Notes: generated from the letters alone by a model not told the origin. A stretch of DNA of 64,000 nucleotides from Locusta migratoria (GCA_026315105.1 CM048746.1:138986730-139050729); one strand, 5' to 3'; positions 11,508-21,785 are shown, counted from the first letter of the stretch. Translations and numbers: made by a program.

Positions 11508-12094
11508 GGCTGCGTTTATAGACAGTGGTGCCTCCGCGGCGGGGCAACCGCTGTGATTTGGCAGAGGCACAGCTCGAACTTTAACAGCACGCGGGCCCTG
11601 TTCCTGCCTGGTGGGGATAAACAGTGGTGCCACCTGTTTTGTCAGTCACTGAGAGCTCGCCTTCCGCGATGGACCCAGCAGTACTGTACTACGTTTCAGA
11701 TTCCGAATCCCAAATACATGGTCGTAATTTGATTTCGTCGATGAATACTTCTGTATTGAACATTTTGCCCACAGATCACTGTCACTACCGGAGCAGCTGT
11801 GCTACATCTGGCAGGGCGGCACAGTAGTCGGCACTGCCGTATGGTGCGCGGTTCCGCCACGCGCACAGAACAGCCCCATTAGCCGCCGTGTAAAGATACG
11901 CCGCCGCTGCAGCGCACAACTACGGAGGCTTGTATGTGCAGCCGCTGGTATTTTGACTCCGCGGCGGACGAGCGGAGGGGCCGCTACCGCAACCGCGCCT
12001 ATAAACGGCTCCCACGCTGCCTCGTGAGAAACCGCGCACTACCAAACAGCCGAGATTCCACCGCCGCGGTGCAACCGCGGTCTATGAACACGCC
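11508..12094. mobile_element. PIF/Harbinger-type MITE with TAA target duplication
   Basis: The ends are inverted: ggctgcgtttatagac at left and gtctatgaacacgcc at right. TAA flanks both sides (11505-11507 and 12095-12097). The related unfilled site in the left foldback arm, near 10336, has the same flanks around a single TTA, the complement. This shows that a 587-bp element inserted and duplicated TAA, as known for PIF/Harbinger elements (TWA). It has no transposase. Subterminal sequence is GC-rich with repeated ccgcggc/gccgcgg. Confidence 0.8.
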
Positions 12095-12188
12095 TAACCG
12101 TCATGTATAAGTAGACACGTTACACGTGGTAATTTGCTGCGAATTTGATGTCGATTTTCTTAGAAATCAAGGCCCACTGGAATAAATC

Positions 12189-12390
12189 TGGCCGGCCGCG
12201 GTGGCCGAGGGGACTGAGGCGCTCCAGTCACGGTCTGCACGGCCAGTACGGTCGGGGGTTAGAAGCCCCCCTCGGGCATGGATATTTGTGCCGTCTTTAA
12301 TATAAGGTAGTTCATAAGTAGTTTGTAAGTTTAGGGACTGATGACCCCGTAGTTAAGTCCCATAAGCTTAACAAACATTTGAACATTTTT
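12189..12390 (+). mobile_element. tRNA-headed SINE, subfamily A
   Basis: A 9-bp duplication, gaataaatc, at 12180-12188 and 12391-12399. The uninterrupted version of the site exists near 10262 in the left arm (ggatttattccaatgg), confirming the boundaries. Confidence 0.92.
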
Positions 12391-12471
12391 GAATAAATCG
12401 TGTTAGGTTGATGGTCTGGAGGAATTCCCTCACAACATACCTACGACCCATCAAATTCCGTTGGTACCATT

Positions 12472-12954
12472 TGAAAAAGAGAAATTTGCTAACATCGAAT
12501 ATTAAGTGTAAGGTAGTCTTTTCGAAAGGCATTTGTGTGGAGTGTTGCCTTGTACGGGAGTGAAACATGGACGATAAGCAGTGCGGTCGGAAAGAGAATA
12601 GAGGCTTTTGAAATGTGGTGTTACAGAAGAATGCTGAAGATTAGGTGGGTAGATCGCATAACTAATGAAGAGGTACTGAACAGAATTGGTGAGAAAAGGA
12701 ATTCTTGGCATACCTTGACTAAAAGAAGGGATCGCTTGGTAGGACACATTCTTAGACATCGAGGAATCGTAAATTTAGCATTGGAGGGAAGTGCGTGGGG
12801 TAAAAATTGCAGAGGGAGACCAAGATACGCGTATAGTAAGCAGATTCAAGTGGATGTGGGTTGTCGTTCTTATGAGGAGATGAAAAGGCTTGCTCAGGAT
12901 AGAGTAGGGTGGAGAGATGCATCAAACCAGTCTCCGGACTGAAGGCCATAACTT
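12472..12954 (+). mobile_element. RTE LINE, short 5'-truncated copy
   Basis: It matches the last part of the RTE element at 17484. The frame 12535-12942 encodes WSVALYGSETWTI, RMLKIRWVDRITNEEVLNRI and KRRDRLVGHILRH, the C-terminal region after the RT thumb. It starts right after ggtaccat (12464-12471), which also marks the break in the foldback's right arm. The RTE 3' motif gactgaaggccataac is at 12939-12954. Only about 160 codons are kept, so it is a dead-on-arrival insertion, though its open frame is unusually clean and may be fairly young. Confidence 0.88.
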
Positions 12955-13438
12955 TTGTGTCCCAGTCTCGTCGCCGCTTTTGTGTCTCGTTTCCGTCGTA
13001 GGTGTCGGTGGCCGAGTAGAAAGAGACCGACACAGGAATAAAGGATGCACGTTTGTGCAGGTAAGAAGGTGAGCAGCCAGTGGGACAGCAGAAACTAGAA
13101 ACACTAGAGTAAATTAGAACGAGATATATATTACACAGAATTTATACAATACTTAACTTTTACATAGGTCAGTACTGCAGAATGCTGATACATAGTTGAG
13201 CTAGAGGCCTGCCTAGTGCCTATCCTATAGCCAAGTCTTCACTGGTGCCTATCTGATTCGGAAATGTTAACTGGTTCCTATCTCAGTCCCAAGTGAACGA
13301 TGTCGTTCAGTGGTGGCCACGAGCGGAGTTGTAGCAAAGGGCGCTCGTGGCTGACATCGTAAGTACGCCGCGCCGTGCTTGCATGGCAGCGCGCGGCGAA
13401 AGTAGGTGGCGCGCACTTTAGACTTGTGCGACACCACA
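12955..13438 (-). mobile_element. Probable LTR-retrotransposon LTR plus start of internal region
   Basis: On the minus strand a candidate LTR starts tgtggtgtcgcacaag at 13438. It contains a TATA-like gtataaattctgtgtaa and is followed near 12985 by ggcgacgagactggga, similar in style to the primer-binding area of Gypsy-type elements. It sits where the RTE A/C-rich tail would be, since caacaacaacc resumes at 13443. Neither a second LTR nor coding sequence is present, so the call is tentative. Confidence 0.35.
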
Positions 13439-13476
13439 ATATCAACAACAACCACCATACTTGGTGTTCCCCTTGT

Positions 13477-14113
13477 CAGAGCTGAAATTAGTAAGTAGCG
13501 GTCTTCACCTGCTGTCGCAGTCTTTTGGAGACCAGTGCTAGGCAGGCCACAGTGCCTGTATCGGTGTAGCTAATCTGGGCCGACTGCTGCCAGGCCAGCC
13601 GCAGGGTCCTCCGTTTGCGTAGCCTCCGCCCCTGCGCCGCCTGGAGTGGCTGTTTGCCGCCTGCGCGCCGCGGCAGACAATTTTCCAGCCCCTCGGAGCG
13701 CATTACTTAGCGGGCCCAAATTACTCGCTGATTACCGGCCAGAATGAACGTGCATAATGCATTGCGGCCGCCGCCCGCCTCTTGTTCTGCGGCGCCGCCC
13801 GAGTCAACACGCGCCCGCGCGGCAAGTCAATTCCGTAATGTCCAATTCTGCCGCGTAATTGCCGCTCAAATTTCCACCGCCGAGCCCAAAATTGCGAGTA
13901 GAAACGAAATTTGCGACGTCATCGCGGTTACCGTTACCGCGGGGGCATTACGGTGCACGGTGTGTAAACACTGCATTGGCCCTTCCTATGCGAACTGTAC
14001 TGGCTGTTTTGTAGTCGATGATACAGATAACCAGAGGATGACTGAGGCAAACGTGTGAATTTGACGAGCTTGCCCTACATACGACGGAGATGAGACTTAA
14101 TAAGGAAAAATGA
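13477..14113. other. GC- and CpG-rich island without recognised repeat
   Basis: The composition differs sharply from the AT-rich surroundings, with many CG dinucleotides at about 13560-13960. It holds several factor-like words (gacgtcatc near 13915, tgtaaaca near 13965). A frame at 13744-14058 is open for 104 codons but shows no domain. It may be single-copy regulatory or first-exon-type DNA; I cannot decide. Confidence 0.4.
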
Positions 14114-14125
14114 CAAAAGTTAAAA

Positions 14126-14330
14126 ATGTTCAAATGTTTGTAAACCTATTGGACTAAACTGCGTGGTTATTAGTCCGTGGCTTATTAGTCCGTGGCTTAC
14201 TTAAACTAAGGTAAACTAACATACGAACAACACCAACACCCACGCCCGAGGGGGGATTCGAATCCCCGACGGCGAGCGGCCGCGCGCACCGCAGCACGGC
14301 GCTCAACTACGCACGGCTAATCCGCTGCGG
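14126..14330 (-). mobile_element. tRNA-headed SINE, subfamily B
   Basis: A perfect 12-bp duplication, caaaagttaaaa, at 14114-14125 and 14331-14342. A short internal repeat (ttagtccgtggctta twice) lies near 14170. Confidence 0.92.
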
Positions 14331-14374
14331 CAAAAGTTAAAACCTTTCTGCTTTGCTGATGATCATAGAAATTC

Positions 14375-14960
14375 AAGTACGAGGCGCGTTCAGAAAATAA
14401 GTTCCGTTTGGTAATAAAATGAAATTGTACACACATACAGAAGAAATTTTAATTGCACAAAATTCTACAGCTCTTAAACTACTTTTCCACATAACTTCCG
14501 AAAACTTTCAGGCATTGGTCATAGCGTGGCACCAGGTTTTGTATTCCTTCTTCATAGAAATCTGCCACCTGTGTCTTCAGCCAGTTGGAAACAGTTTCTT
14601 TCAGCTCGTCGTCCATAGCGAGAGTACTAATTGTAAACCTACGGTTTTCCTGGATCTTGTCATCAATCGCGTGAACCACTTCTTCTGTAACCAAAGGTGG
14701 ACGCCCACTTCGTTCTTCATCGTGCCATTGAACTGTCGGGCCCATCTTCTCACCATCTAATCACTCATCGCATTTGGTCCGTAAACATCGCAAATTTGAC
14801 GATAAATTTCACTTGGTTTCACTTTCCTCGCATACAGAAACCGAATCACCGACCTGATTTCACAGACGGCGGGATTTTCAATCAACGCCGACATTTCAGC
14901 CAAGCACAACAAAGAGTACGTAACTGACAGCGATCTCCAAATGGCGCACGTTCTTCTCCT
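14375..14960 (-). pseudogene. Mariner-like transposase, catalytic middle deleted
   Basis: On the minus strand the N-terminus is readable from a Met near 14892: the helix-turn-helix part contains SVIRFLYARKVKPSEIYRQI, then the linker ERSGRPPLVTEEVVHAID. It then joins directly to the C-terminal end (DELKETVSNWLKTQVADF and RYDQCLKVFGSYVEK). The block between, which in mariner enzymes holds all three catalytic Asp residues, is gone. An end-like gaggcgcgttcagaaaa lies at about 14380. A stop follows the HTH portion, so it is inactive. This is a typical internally deleted non-autonomous mariner. Confidence 0.82.
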
Positions 14961-15027
14961 TGATACACATCGTCTACAGCGCATGTGCGGAACTGCAATC
15001 GCAGCGCTGCAGCGGAGATAAATTCTC

Positions 15028-15765
15028 AACTACTTTGTCATGAACAAGTACTTACGATTGTGTGTATATTTACAGCTTGTTCAGCTGAAAGTAAGTACAA
15101 TATAAACACAAGAGAAATATAAATTCCTATTATTGTTTGCTCTTAATATGACAGACAATTTTTTGCGCGTATCAATTTTGTATGGGGTCTAATGATTCGC
15201 ACAGTTTTTACACTTCACTCGTCTTTCTTATACGCGCATATGGTTTTGGGTGTAATTAGTTTAAAGAGGCAATATTTTCAAGAGTTTTACAGTTTCTGGT
15301 TCAGCTGTAGCAAATGTTTCTGCAGTGGAAATGGTTTCTTCTTAGTTGGAAAACAGTTTGTTTATGCCGTCTTCCTGTCAAGTCTGTGACATTTGTCCTT
15401 CAGCTACAGCTGTGGTGGCAAATATGGTACGTTAAACACTGCCGTTATTGCATTCTATATACGTTTCCTGCGTTCCACCCTCACCGATTTTACTGGATTG
15501 TAGCGCAGAAACCTTAGTTCCTGAATAGAAAAGCGTCGTCTTACTGCCAAAGAGCAGGTCTTGGTGTTTACTAGCCATTTATTATTTTTAATAGAAAATG
15601 AAATTCATCCGTAAAATCTTATAGGTTACAAGGTAATTGTAAATAAACTGCCCTGTAACGTACCGTTTCGTACCTTCTCAGGCATCATAATAATCCTAAG
15701 AAAGATAAATGTGGAGCTATTTTTAACTTATTACCTGATTTTACACTACTACAAACGCACCTTAA
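15028..15765 (+). repeat. Dispersed unclassified TIR element, copy A (partial)
   Basis: Matches the central part of the element at 49550-50760. Shared landmarks include ctaatgattcgcacagttt, ggttcagctgtagcaa, ttggaaaacagttt and atttttaatagaaaatgaaa. The left end is missing next to the mariner relic and the right end is cut by the LINE fragment at 15766. No coding capacity. Confidence 0.75.
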
Positions 15766-16190
15766 CGTATTTCTTGATTTTCAGAAGGCTTTTGAAACGT
15801 TACCTCACAAATGGCTTTTAATGAAATTGCGTAGTTATGGTATATCGCCCCAAACTTGCGACTGGATAGGGGATTTCCTGTCAGAAAAAATTCAAAAGTT
15901 TAAGTTTATGGGACTTAACTACGGGGTCATCAGTCCCTAAACTTACAAACTACTTACGATCTACCTTATACTAAGGACGGCACAAATATCCATGCCCGAG
16001 GGGGGATTCGAACCCCCGACCGCAGTGGCTGTGCAGACCGTGACTGGAGCGCCCCAGTCTCCGCGGCCACCGCGGCCGGCTTCCTGTCAGAGAGAACACA
16101 GTTTGACTAAAACAGAGGTGATATCGGGCATTCCACAGGGTAGTGTCATTGGTCATTGGTCATTTCGTGTGGGGATTAACCACTAATTTA
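15766..16190 (+). pseudogene. CR1/Jockey-like LINE reverse transcriptase fragment
   Basis: It encodes FLDFQKAFETLPHKWLLMKL (the first RT catalytic Asp lies in FLDFQKAF), then SPQTCDWIGDFLSE. After the SINE at 15885-16080 it continues TEVISGIPQGSVIG. These are neighbouring RT palm motifs of the same family seen at 30016 and 51350. Everything 5' and 3' of this is missing, so it is a fragment. Confidence 0.8.
15885..16080 (-). mobile_element. tRNA-headed SINE, subfamily A
   Basis: A perfect 10-bp duplication, ttcctgtcag, at 15875-15884 and 16081-16090, inside the LINE fragment. Confidence 0.93.
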
Positions 16191-16202
16191 CGAAAACAAA
16201 AC

Positions 16203-17455
16203 GCCTCATGACACTAAATGGAAACTAGATAAACATTATGGTGACTCTGAATCTTTGATTAGAACACTTTATAAGTGGTTTCAAAATTTTCGGAGTGGTC
16301 ATGTGGGCACAAGTGACGCTGAATGTTCTGGACGCCCTGTGGAGATTACGACTCCAGAAATCATTGATAAAATCCATGATGTGATGGACGACAGAACAGT
16401 TAAGGTGCGTGAGATTGATAGTGCTGTGAGCATCTCGAATGAACGGGTACATGATATTTTACATAAACATGTGGACATGAGAAAGCTATCCGCAACATGG
16501 TTGCCGCGATTGCTCACGCCTGACGAAAAACGGAATCGTGTGAAGTGTTGCAAGGAAGGTTTGCAGCTGTTCAGGAAGAATCCGCAGGACTTGAAGCGTC
16601 GTTTCGTCACTAAAATCAAAATGTTCAAATGTTTGTTAAGCTTAAGGGACTTAACTGCGGGGTCATCAGTCCTTAAACTTACAAACTACTTATGAACTAC
16701 CTTAGACTAAGGACGTCACAAACATCCATGCCAGAGGGGGGATTCGAACCCCTCACCGTAGCGGCCCTGCAGACTGTGACTGGCGCGCCGCAGACCACAC
16801 GGCCACAGCGGCCGGCGTTTCGTCACTGTGGATGAGACATGGATTCATTACTATACTGCTGAGACCAAAGAAAATTCTAAACAATGTGTTACCAAGGGAG
16901 AATCTGCACCAAAAAAAGGCGAAGACCGGTCCTTCTGCCGGAAAGGCGACGGTATTTTGGGATTCGCAAGGGATAATCCTCAACGACTATCTGGAAGAGG
17001 GTAAAATTATTAGAGGTGCATATTTTTCATCGTTATTGGACCGTTTGAAAACCGAGCTGCGATAAAAAAGGCCGGCGATTGGCCCTCAAAAAAGTCATTT
17101 TCCATCACAATACACTAGCACAGACCTCAGCAGTTGTGATCACAAAATTATTCGAAATAGGGTTCTAACTCGTTTCACACACCCCCTATCCTCCATATAT
17201 GGCTCCATCGGACTGCTATTTGTCCCCCCAATTTGAGAAAATGGCTGGCGAGACGAAGATTTCTTTCAAACGAGGAGATGACTGAAGATTCTAACAGGCT
17301 TGGACACTTACTTCTATTCGGAAGGGATTATCAAATTATAACAGCGTTGGACGGAGTGTGTCAGTATAAAAGGGGACTATGTCGAAAAATAAAAATGCTT
17401 TTCCGAAATTCGTTAGTAGTTTTTATTTTTGCACGGACTTCTCAAACGTCCCACG
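16203..17455 (+). pseudogene. Mariner transposase pseudogene, split by a SINE
   Basis: The first frame (16255-16611) gives LYKWFQNFRSGHVGTSDAE, SGRPVEITTPEIIDKI, a second helix-turn-helix region and WLPRLLTPDEKRNRV. After the SINE it resumes VTVDETWIHYYTAETKENSK with the first catalytic Asp and the mariner DETW signature. A second frame carries TVFWDSQGIILNDYLEEGK and LLDRLKTEL. Later parts (KKWLARRRFLSNEEM, then SEGIIKL) match the C-terminus of a roughly 345-residue mariner protein. Frameshifts and stops are frequent, notably across the second and third catalytic Asp region (about 17060-17230), so it is inactive. The 5' inverted end was not found. Confidence 0.85.
16612..16815 (-). mobile_element. 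tRNA-headed SINE, subfamily A
   Basis: A perfect 12-bp duplication, cgtttcgtcact, at 16600-16611 and 16816-16827, inside the mariner coding region. Confidence 0.93.
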
Positions 17456-17483
17456 TACTTGCTGGTCAGGGAAGTAGTTCCCT

Positions 17484-20400
17484 CGCAGCACGGCCTTTGT
17501 GCTGTTGATGCCACCTGGCGTCTTCCTCCGACACGGTGCCAGGTTGTCTGATCGGCTGGCAACCGGCTACCTTGTTGTGCTTGGCGGGTTGCCAGTCGCA
17601 CAGGCTGAGTGCCCGCAACATGTCAGAAACATTATTTATTTTTAATACGTTGCAACGGATCGGAGCGTGGAATGTTAGATCCCTTAATCGGGTAGGAAAA
17701 TTAGAAAATTTAAAAAGAGAAATGGATAGGTTGAAGTTGGATATAGTGGGGATTAGTGAAGTTGGGTGGCAGGATGAATAGGATTTCTGGTCAGGTGAGT
17801 ACAGGATTATAAATACAAAATCAGTTGGGGGTATCACAGGAGTAGGATTGATAATGAATAAGAAAATAGGAATGCGGGTAAACTACTATGAGCAGCACAG
17901 TGATCGCATTATCATTGTCAAGATAGATACGAAGCCAACACCGACAACAGTAGTACAGGTTTATATGCCAACTAGCTCTGCCGATGATGAGGATATAGAA
18001 GAAATATATGAGGAGCTAAAGGAAATTATTCAGACCGTTAAGGGAGAGGAAAACTTAATTGTGATGGGAGACTGGAATTCGGTAGTAGGAAAAGGAAGAG
18101 AAGGAAAAATAGTAGGTGAATATGGACTGGGCAGAAGGAATGAAAGAGGAAGCCGCCTGGTAGAATTTTGCACGGAACATAATTTAGTTATAACAAACAC
18201 CTGGTTTAAGAATCACAAAAGAAGGTTGTATACGTGGAAGAGACCAGGAGACACCGGGAGATACCAGATAGATTTTATAATAGTAAGACATAGATTTCGG
18301 AACCAGGTTTTGAAGTGTAGAACATACCCAGGGGCAGACATAGACTCTGACCATAACTTGTTGATTATGAACTGTAGGCTGAAACTGAAGAAACTACAGA
18401 AAGGTAGGAAAATAAGGAGATGGGACCTAGATAAATTGAAGGAACCCGAAGTTCTTAAGAATTTCAGAGGGAGCTTCAGGCAACAATTGATAGAAACAGA
18501 GGAAAATAAAACAGTTGAGGAGGAATGGGTAAAATTGAGAGATGAAATAGTGAAGGCAGCAGAGGACAAAATAGGTAGGAAGGCAAGACCTACAAAGAAT
18601 CCTTGGATATCACAGGAGATACTAAATTTAATCGATAAAAGGAGAAAGTATAAAAATGCAGTAAATGAAACAGGCAAAATGGAGTACAGACGACTAAGAA
18701 ATGAGATTGTCAGGAAGTGCAAAATGGCTAAGCAGGAGTGGCTAGAAGGCAAATGCAAGGATGTAGAAGAATGTATAAATAGGGGAAAAATAGATACAGC
18801 CTACCGGAAAATAAAAGAAACATTTGGCGATAAGAAAAACAGCTCTATGAATATCAAGGACACTGATGGAAAACCAGTTCTCAGCAAAGAAGGGAAAGCT
18901 GAAAGGTGGAAAGAGTATATAGAGAGGCTCTACAAAGGAAATGAACTTAGAGACATTATTGTAGGGAGGGAAGATGATGTAGATGATGATGAAATAGGAG
19001 ATACTATACTGAGAGATGAATTTGACAGAGCACTGAAAGATCTAAGTCGAAACAAGGCCCCTGGAGTAGATGATATCCCGTCAGAGCTACTGAAGTCTCT
19101 GGGAGAACCAGCCATGACAAAATTGTTTCACATTGTGTGTAAGATGTATGAGACAGGTGAAGTACCCTCAGACTTTAAGAAAAATGTTATAATCCCCATT
19201 CCAAAGAAAGCAGGTGCAGACAGGTGTGAAAACTACAGAACCATCAGTTTAATAAGTCATGGTTGCAAAATATTAACACCGATTATATACAGAAGGATGG
19301 AAAAGCTTGTAGAAGCCGACCTCGGGGAAGATCAGTTTGGGTTCAGGAGAAATGTGGGAACACGGGAGGCAATACTCACTTTACGGCTTATCCTAGAAGA
19401 TAGACTAAGAAAAGGCAAACCTACATTTTTAGCCTTTGTAGATTTGGAGAAAGCGTTTGACAATGTTGACTGGAATACACTCTTCCAAATTCTGAAGTCA
19501 GCAGGGGTAAAATACAGGGAAAGGGGAGTTATTTACAACTTGTACAAAAGCCAGACCGCAGTTATTAGACTCGAAGGGCATGAAAGGGAAGCATCAGTTG
19601 GAAAGGGAGTAAGGCAGGGTTGTAGCCACTCTCCGATGTTATTCAATTTGTACATCGAGCAGGCGGTGAAGGAAAGCAAGGAAAAATTTGGAATAGGGAT
19701 TAAAGTTCAGGGGGAAGAAATAAAAACATTGCGTTTTGCCGATGACATAGTAATTCTGTCAGATACAGCAAACGACCTGGAAGAGCAATTGAACGGAATG
19801 GATAGTGTGCTGAAAGGTGCATATAAGATGAACATTAACAAGAGCAAAACTAGGGTCATGGAGTGCAGTGTAAGAAAATCAGGTGATGCTGAAGGAACTA
19901 GATTGGGAAACGAAGCAATAAAGGAGGTAGATGAGTTTTGTTACTTGGGCAGTAAAATAACAAATGATGGTCGCAGTACAGAGGATATAAAATGCAGAAT
20001 GGCAATGGGTAGAAAAGCATTCTTGAAAAAGAGAAATTTGTTAACCTCGAATATTGATTTAAGCCTAAGGAAGTCCTTTCTGAAGGCATTTGTATGGAGT
20101 GTTGCCTTGTATGGGAGTGAGACATGGACGATAAACAGTGCGGACAGGAAGAGGATTGAGGCTTTTGAAATATGGTGCTACAGAAGAATGCTGAAGATTA
20201 GGTGGGTGGATCGCGTAACTAATGAGGAGGTACTGAACCGAATTGGGGAGAAAAGAAATTTCTGGCATACCTTAACTAAAAGAAGGGATAGATTGGTAGG
20301 ACACATTCTTAGACATCAAGGAATTGTGAATTTAGCGTTGGAGGGAAGTGTGTGGGGTAAAAATCGCAGAGGGAGACCAAGAGACGCGTATAGTAAGCAG

Positions 20401-20518
20401 ATTCAAGTGGATGTGGGTTGTCGTTCTTATGAGGAGATGAAAAGGCTTGCTCAGGATAGAGTAGGATGGAGAGCTGCATCAAACCAGTCTCTGGACTGAA
20501 GACCACAACAACAACAGC
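17484..20518 (+). mobile_element. Near-complete RTE-clade LINE
   Basis: Best copy of the RTE family in the window. It has a short 5' leader, one long frame for endonuclease plus reverse transcriptase, and the family 3' end, with a small agtc/gact hairpin followed by gaagaccacaacaacaaca. RTE elements lack an RNase H domain and typically end in short repeats rather than poly-A, as here. A weak six-base match (cagcac near 17483 and 20516) could be a target duplication, but that is not convincing. The 5' border is therefore approximate. Confidence 0.85.
17620..20499 (+). pseudogene. RTE ORF2 endonuclease-reverse transcriptase with one stop codon
   Basis: The frame starts MSETLF at 17620 and runs 960 codons. 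A single in-frame TAG at 17779-17781 interrupts it, and the part from 17848 is open for 883 codons. Endonuclease motifs are RIGAWNVRSLNR near the start, VMGDWNSVVGKG with Asp-Asn of the active site (about 18064), and DIDSDHNLLIM near 18340-18372. The reverse transcriptase has NYRTISLISHGCKI, FGFRRNVGT, AFVDLEKAFDNVDW with the first catalytic Asp, GVRQGCSHSPMLFNLYIEQA, and LRFADDIVILS (FADD at 19735-19746). The C-terminal tail has ETWTINSADRKRIEAFEIWC and a basic KRRDRLVGHILRH segment. Such proteins nick target DNA and copy their RNA in place. A downstream start at 17848 would lose the first endonuclease motif, so this copy is probably inactive. Confidence 0.88.
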
Positions 20519-20995
20519 ACCCATTGTGAATGCCCGATATAGACGGCAACACAGTACGGCACATGTAACTCCATCGGAACGGAGAGGTCTTGTAATCATT
20601 CGTTATGTCCATTTGCATGCTGTGTAACCGACTTAAATTCATTGCGATTAGTGTGGTGACACGTCCAATGTGTGTTTTTTGGTGCTACAGTTCAGACGAA
20701 GCAGAACGTCGTGTGACGGCACACCAAGACAATCTCGACGTCGCATCAGTCGGTCTGACGGCACGATCGAGCGAGTGAAGGACCACCGAAGGACTGTGAA
20801 ACACTTCAACTCGAAAGTTGGCATTTCCGTGGATCTGTGCAAACAAACATGCGCGAGGATCTGAAAATGCGAAAAGTGTCCTCCAGGTGCCAACCTATGA
20901 CCGTAAGGCTGGGCGCAATATGAGACGCAGGTCCGTGGCGCGACGCAGGGTGGCTCACGGTGAGTTTCGGCGAACCAGAGAAATGATACATTCAA
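20519..20995. other. No recognised gene
   Basis: Sequence between the RTE tail and the next repeat. Short frames on both strands have no recognised motif. Confidence 0.4.
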
Positions 20996-21017
20996 GGGCC
21001 TCCAGCGCTGGAGGCCC
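20996..21017. repeat. Perfect 22-bp palindrome
   Basis: gggcctccagc is followed directly by its reverse complement gctggaggccc. It lies next to the start of the tRNA-headed repeat. Confidence 0.85.
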
Positions 21018-21024
21018 CGTAAAT

Positions 21025-21428
21025 ATAACACAGTTTTTGACGGGTTTCGAACCAATGACCTTCAGCGTCACAGTCCAACGCATTGCCAACTTCGCTACAG
21101 CTGACAGTTACGGGTTGTGTTCTTTAATCTCATACTATTGATAGTCGTTGTTAACTGGTGCTAATACGGCATTTGTAGACACTAGATTATCATTTATCGT
21201 ACGAAGGACGACGTGTTTTTGTTAATTCTTCAGTGCGCCATTGCTTTGAAATTACAACGTGTAAGTTACAATAAGAAAATCATAAAATAGGCAACGCAAG
21301 ATGGTGTATGCCACAGAGAGTTCTGGGCGAGGAATGTCACGTGACATCTGCGAACGGCTGGTTTTCGTTAATTCAAAGGAGGGTGTCAAATCTCCGTTAT
21401 TTTTGTAAATATCTCTCAAACGATACGA

Positions 21429-21499
<71 letters not shown>

Positions 21500-21560
21500 C
21501 ATAAGGGAACAAAGTTGTGGAGAATTTTTTTTTCCTCTACCAATTAGGCTATTCAATTTT
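21025..21560 (-). repeat. Second tRNA-headed repeat family, copy 1
   Basis: The minus-strand head at the right-hand coordinates of 21030-21100 has tagcgaagttggcaatgcgt (A-box region) and ggttcgaaacc (B-box). The body extends to about 21550 and matches 54605-55090: gttgttaactggtgctaata, ctggttttcgttaatt, gggaacaaagttgt and tattcaattttcgt are shared. The (AG)n run at 21432-21494 replaces an A/G-rich stretch of the other copy. Non-coding. Confidence 0.75.
21432..21494. repeat. (AG)n microsatellite
   Basis: About 31 uninterrupted GA units, grown from a short gatgagag site inside the repeat around it. Confidence 0.97.
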
Positions 21561-21650
21561 CGTGTCCGCCGCGGTGGAGTAGCCGAGAGGTCTAAAGAGT
21601 CTCGCTGCGGAGCGCGGTTGGTCGCCGTGGAGGTTCAAGTCCTCCCTGGG

Positions 21651-21705
<55 letters not shown>

Positions 21706-21785
21706 GTCCTTAGGTTAGTTTATCTAGGTTTAAGTAGTTTGTAAGCTACGTACTGATGACCACGCAGTTTGGTCCGATAGATTTT
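21560..21785 (+). mobile_element. tRNA-headed SINE, subfamily B, with (TG)n
   Basis: Head ccgcggtggagtagccgaga, B-box ggttcaagtcc, then (TG)n at 21652-21705, then the standard tail ending ccgatagattttag. Inserted at the end of the repeat at 21025-21560. Confidence 0.88.

Larger units (their letters stand above)
10170..13476. mobile_element. Foldback element with tRNA-like sequence in both arms, much interrupted
   Basis: The left arm begins acaaggggaacaccaagt at 10170. The right arm ends with its reverse complement at 13476. Reading inward, both arms carry the same landmarks: tatgttgtgagggaattcct, then cgtgtctacttataca, then a tRNA-like segment. The left arm is nearly uninterrupted to about 10425. 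The right arm runs from 13476 to 11431 and is broken by an RTE fragment plus a probable LTR, a SINE, a Harbinger-type MITE and, at its inner end, another SINE. No transposase is present, so it is non-autonomous. The superfamily is not clear to me because I see no convincing target duplication outside the arms. Confidence 0.7.

Noticed and set aside
18213..18758. 181-codon minus-strand frame within the RTE element
   Set aside because: Antisense of the endonuclease-RT coding region; Ser/Phe-rich shadow.
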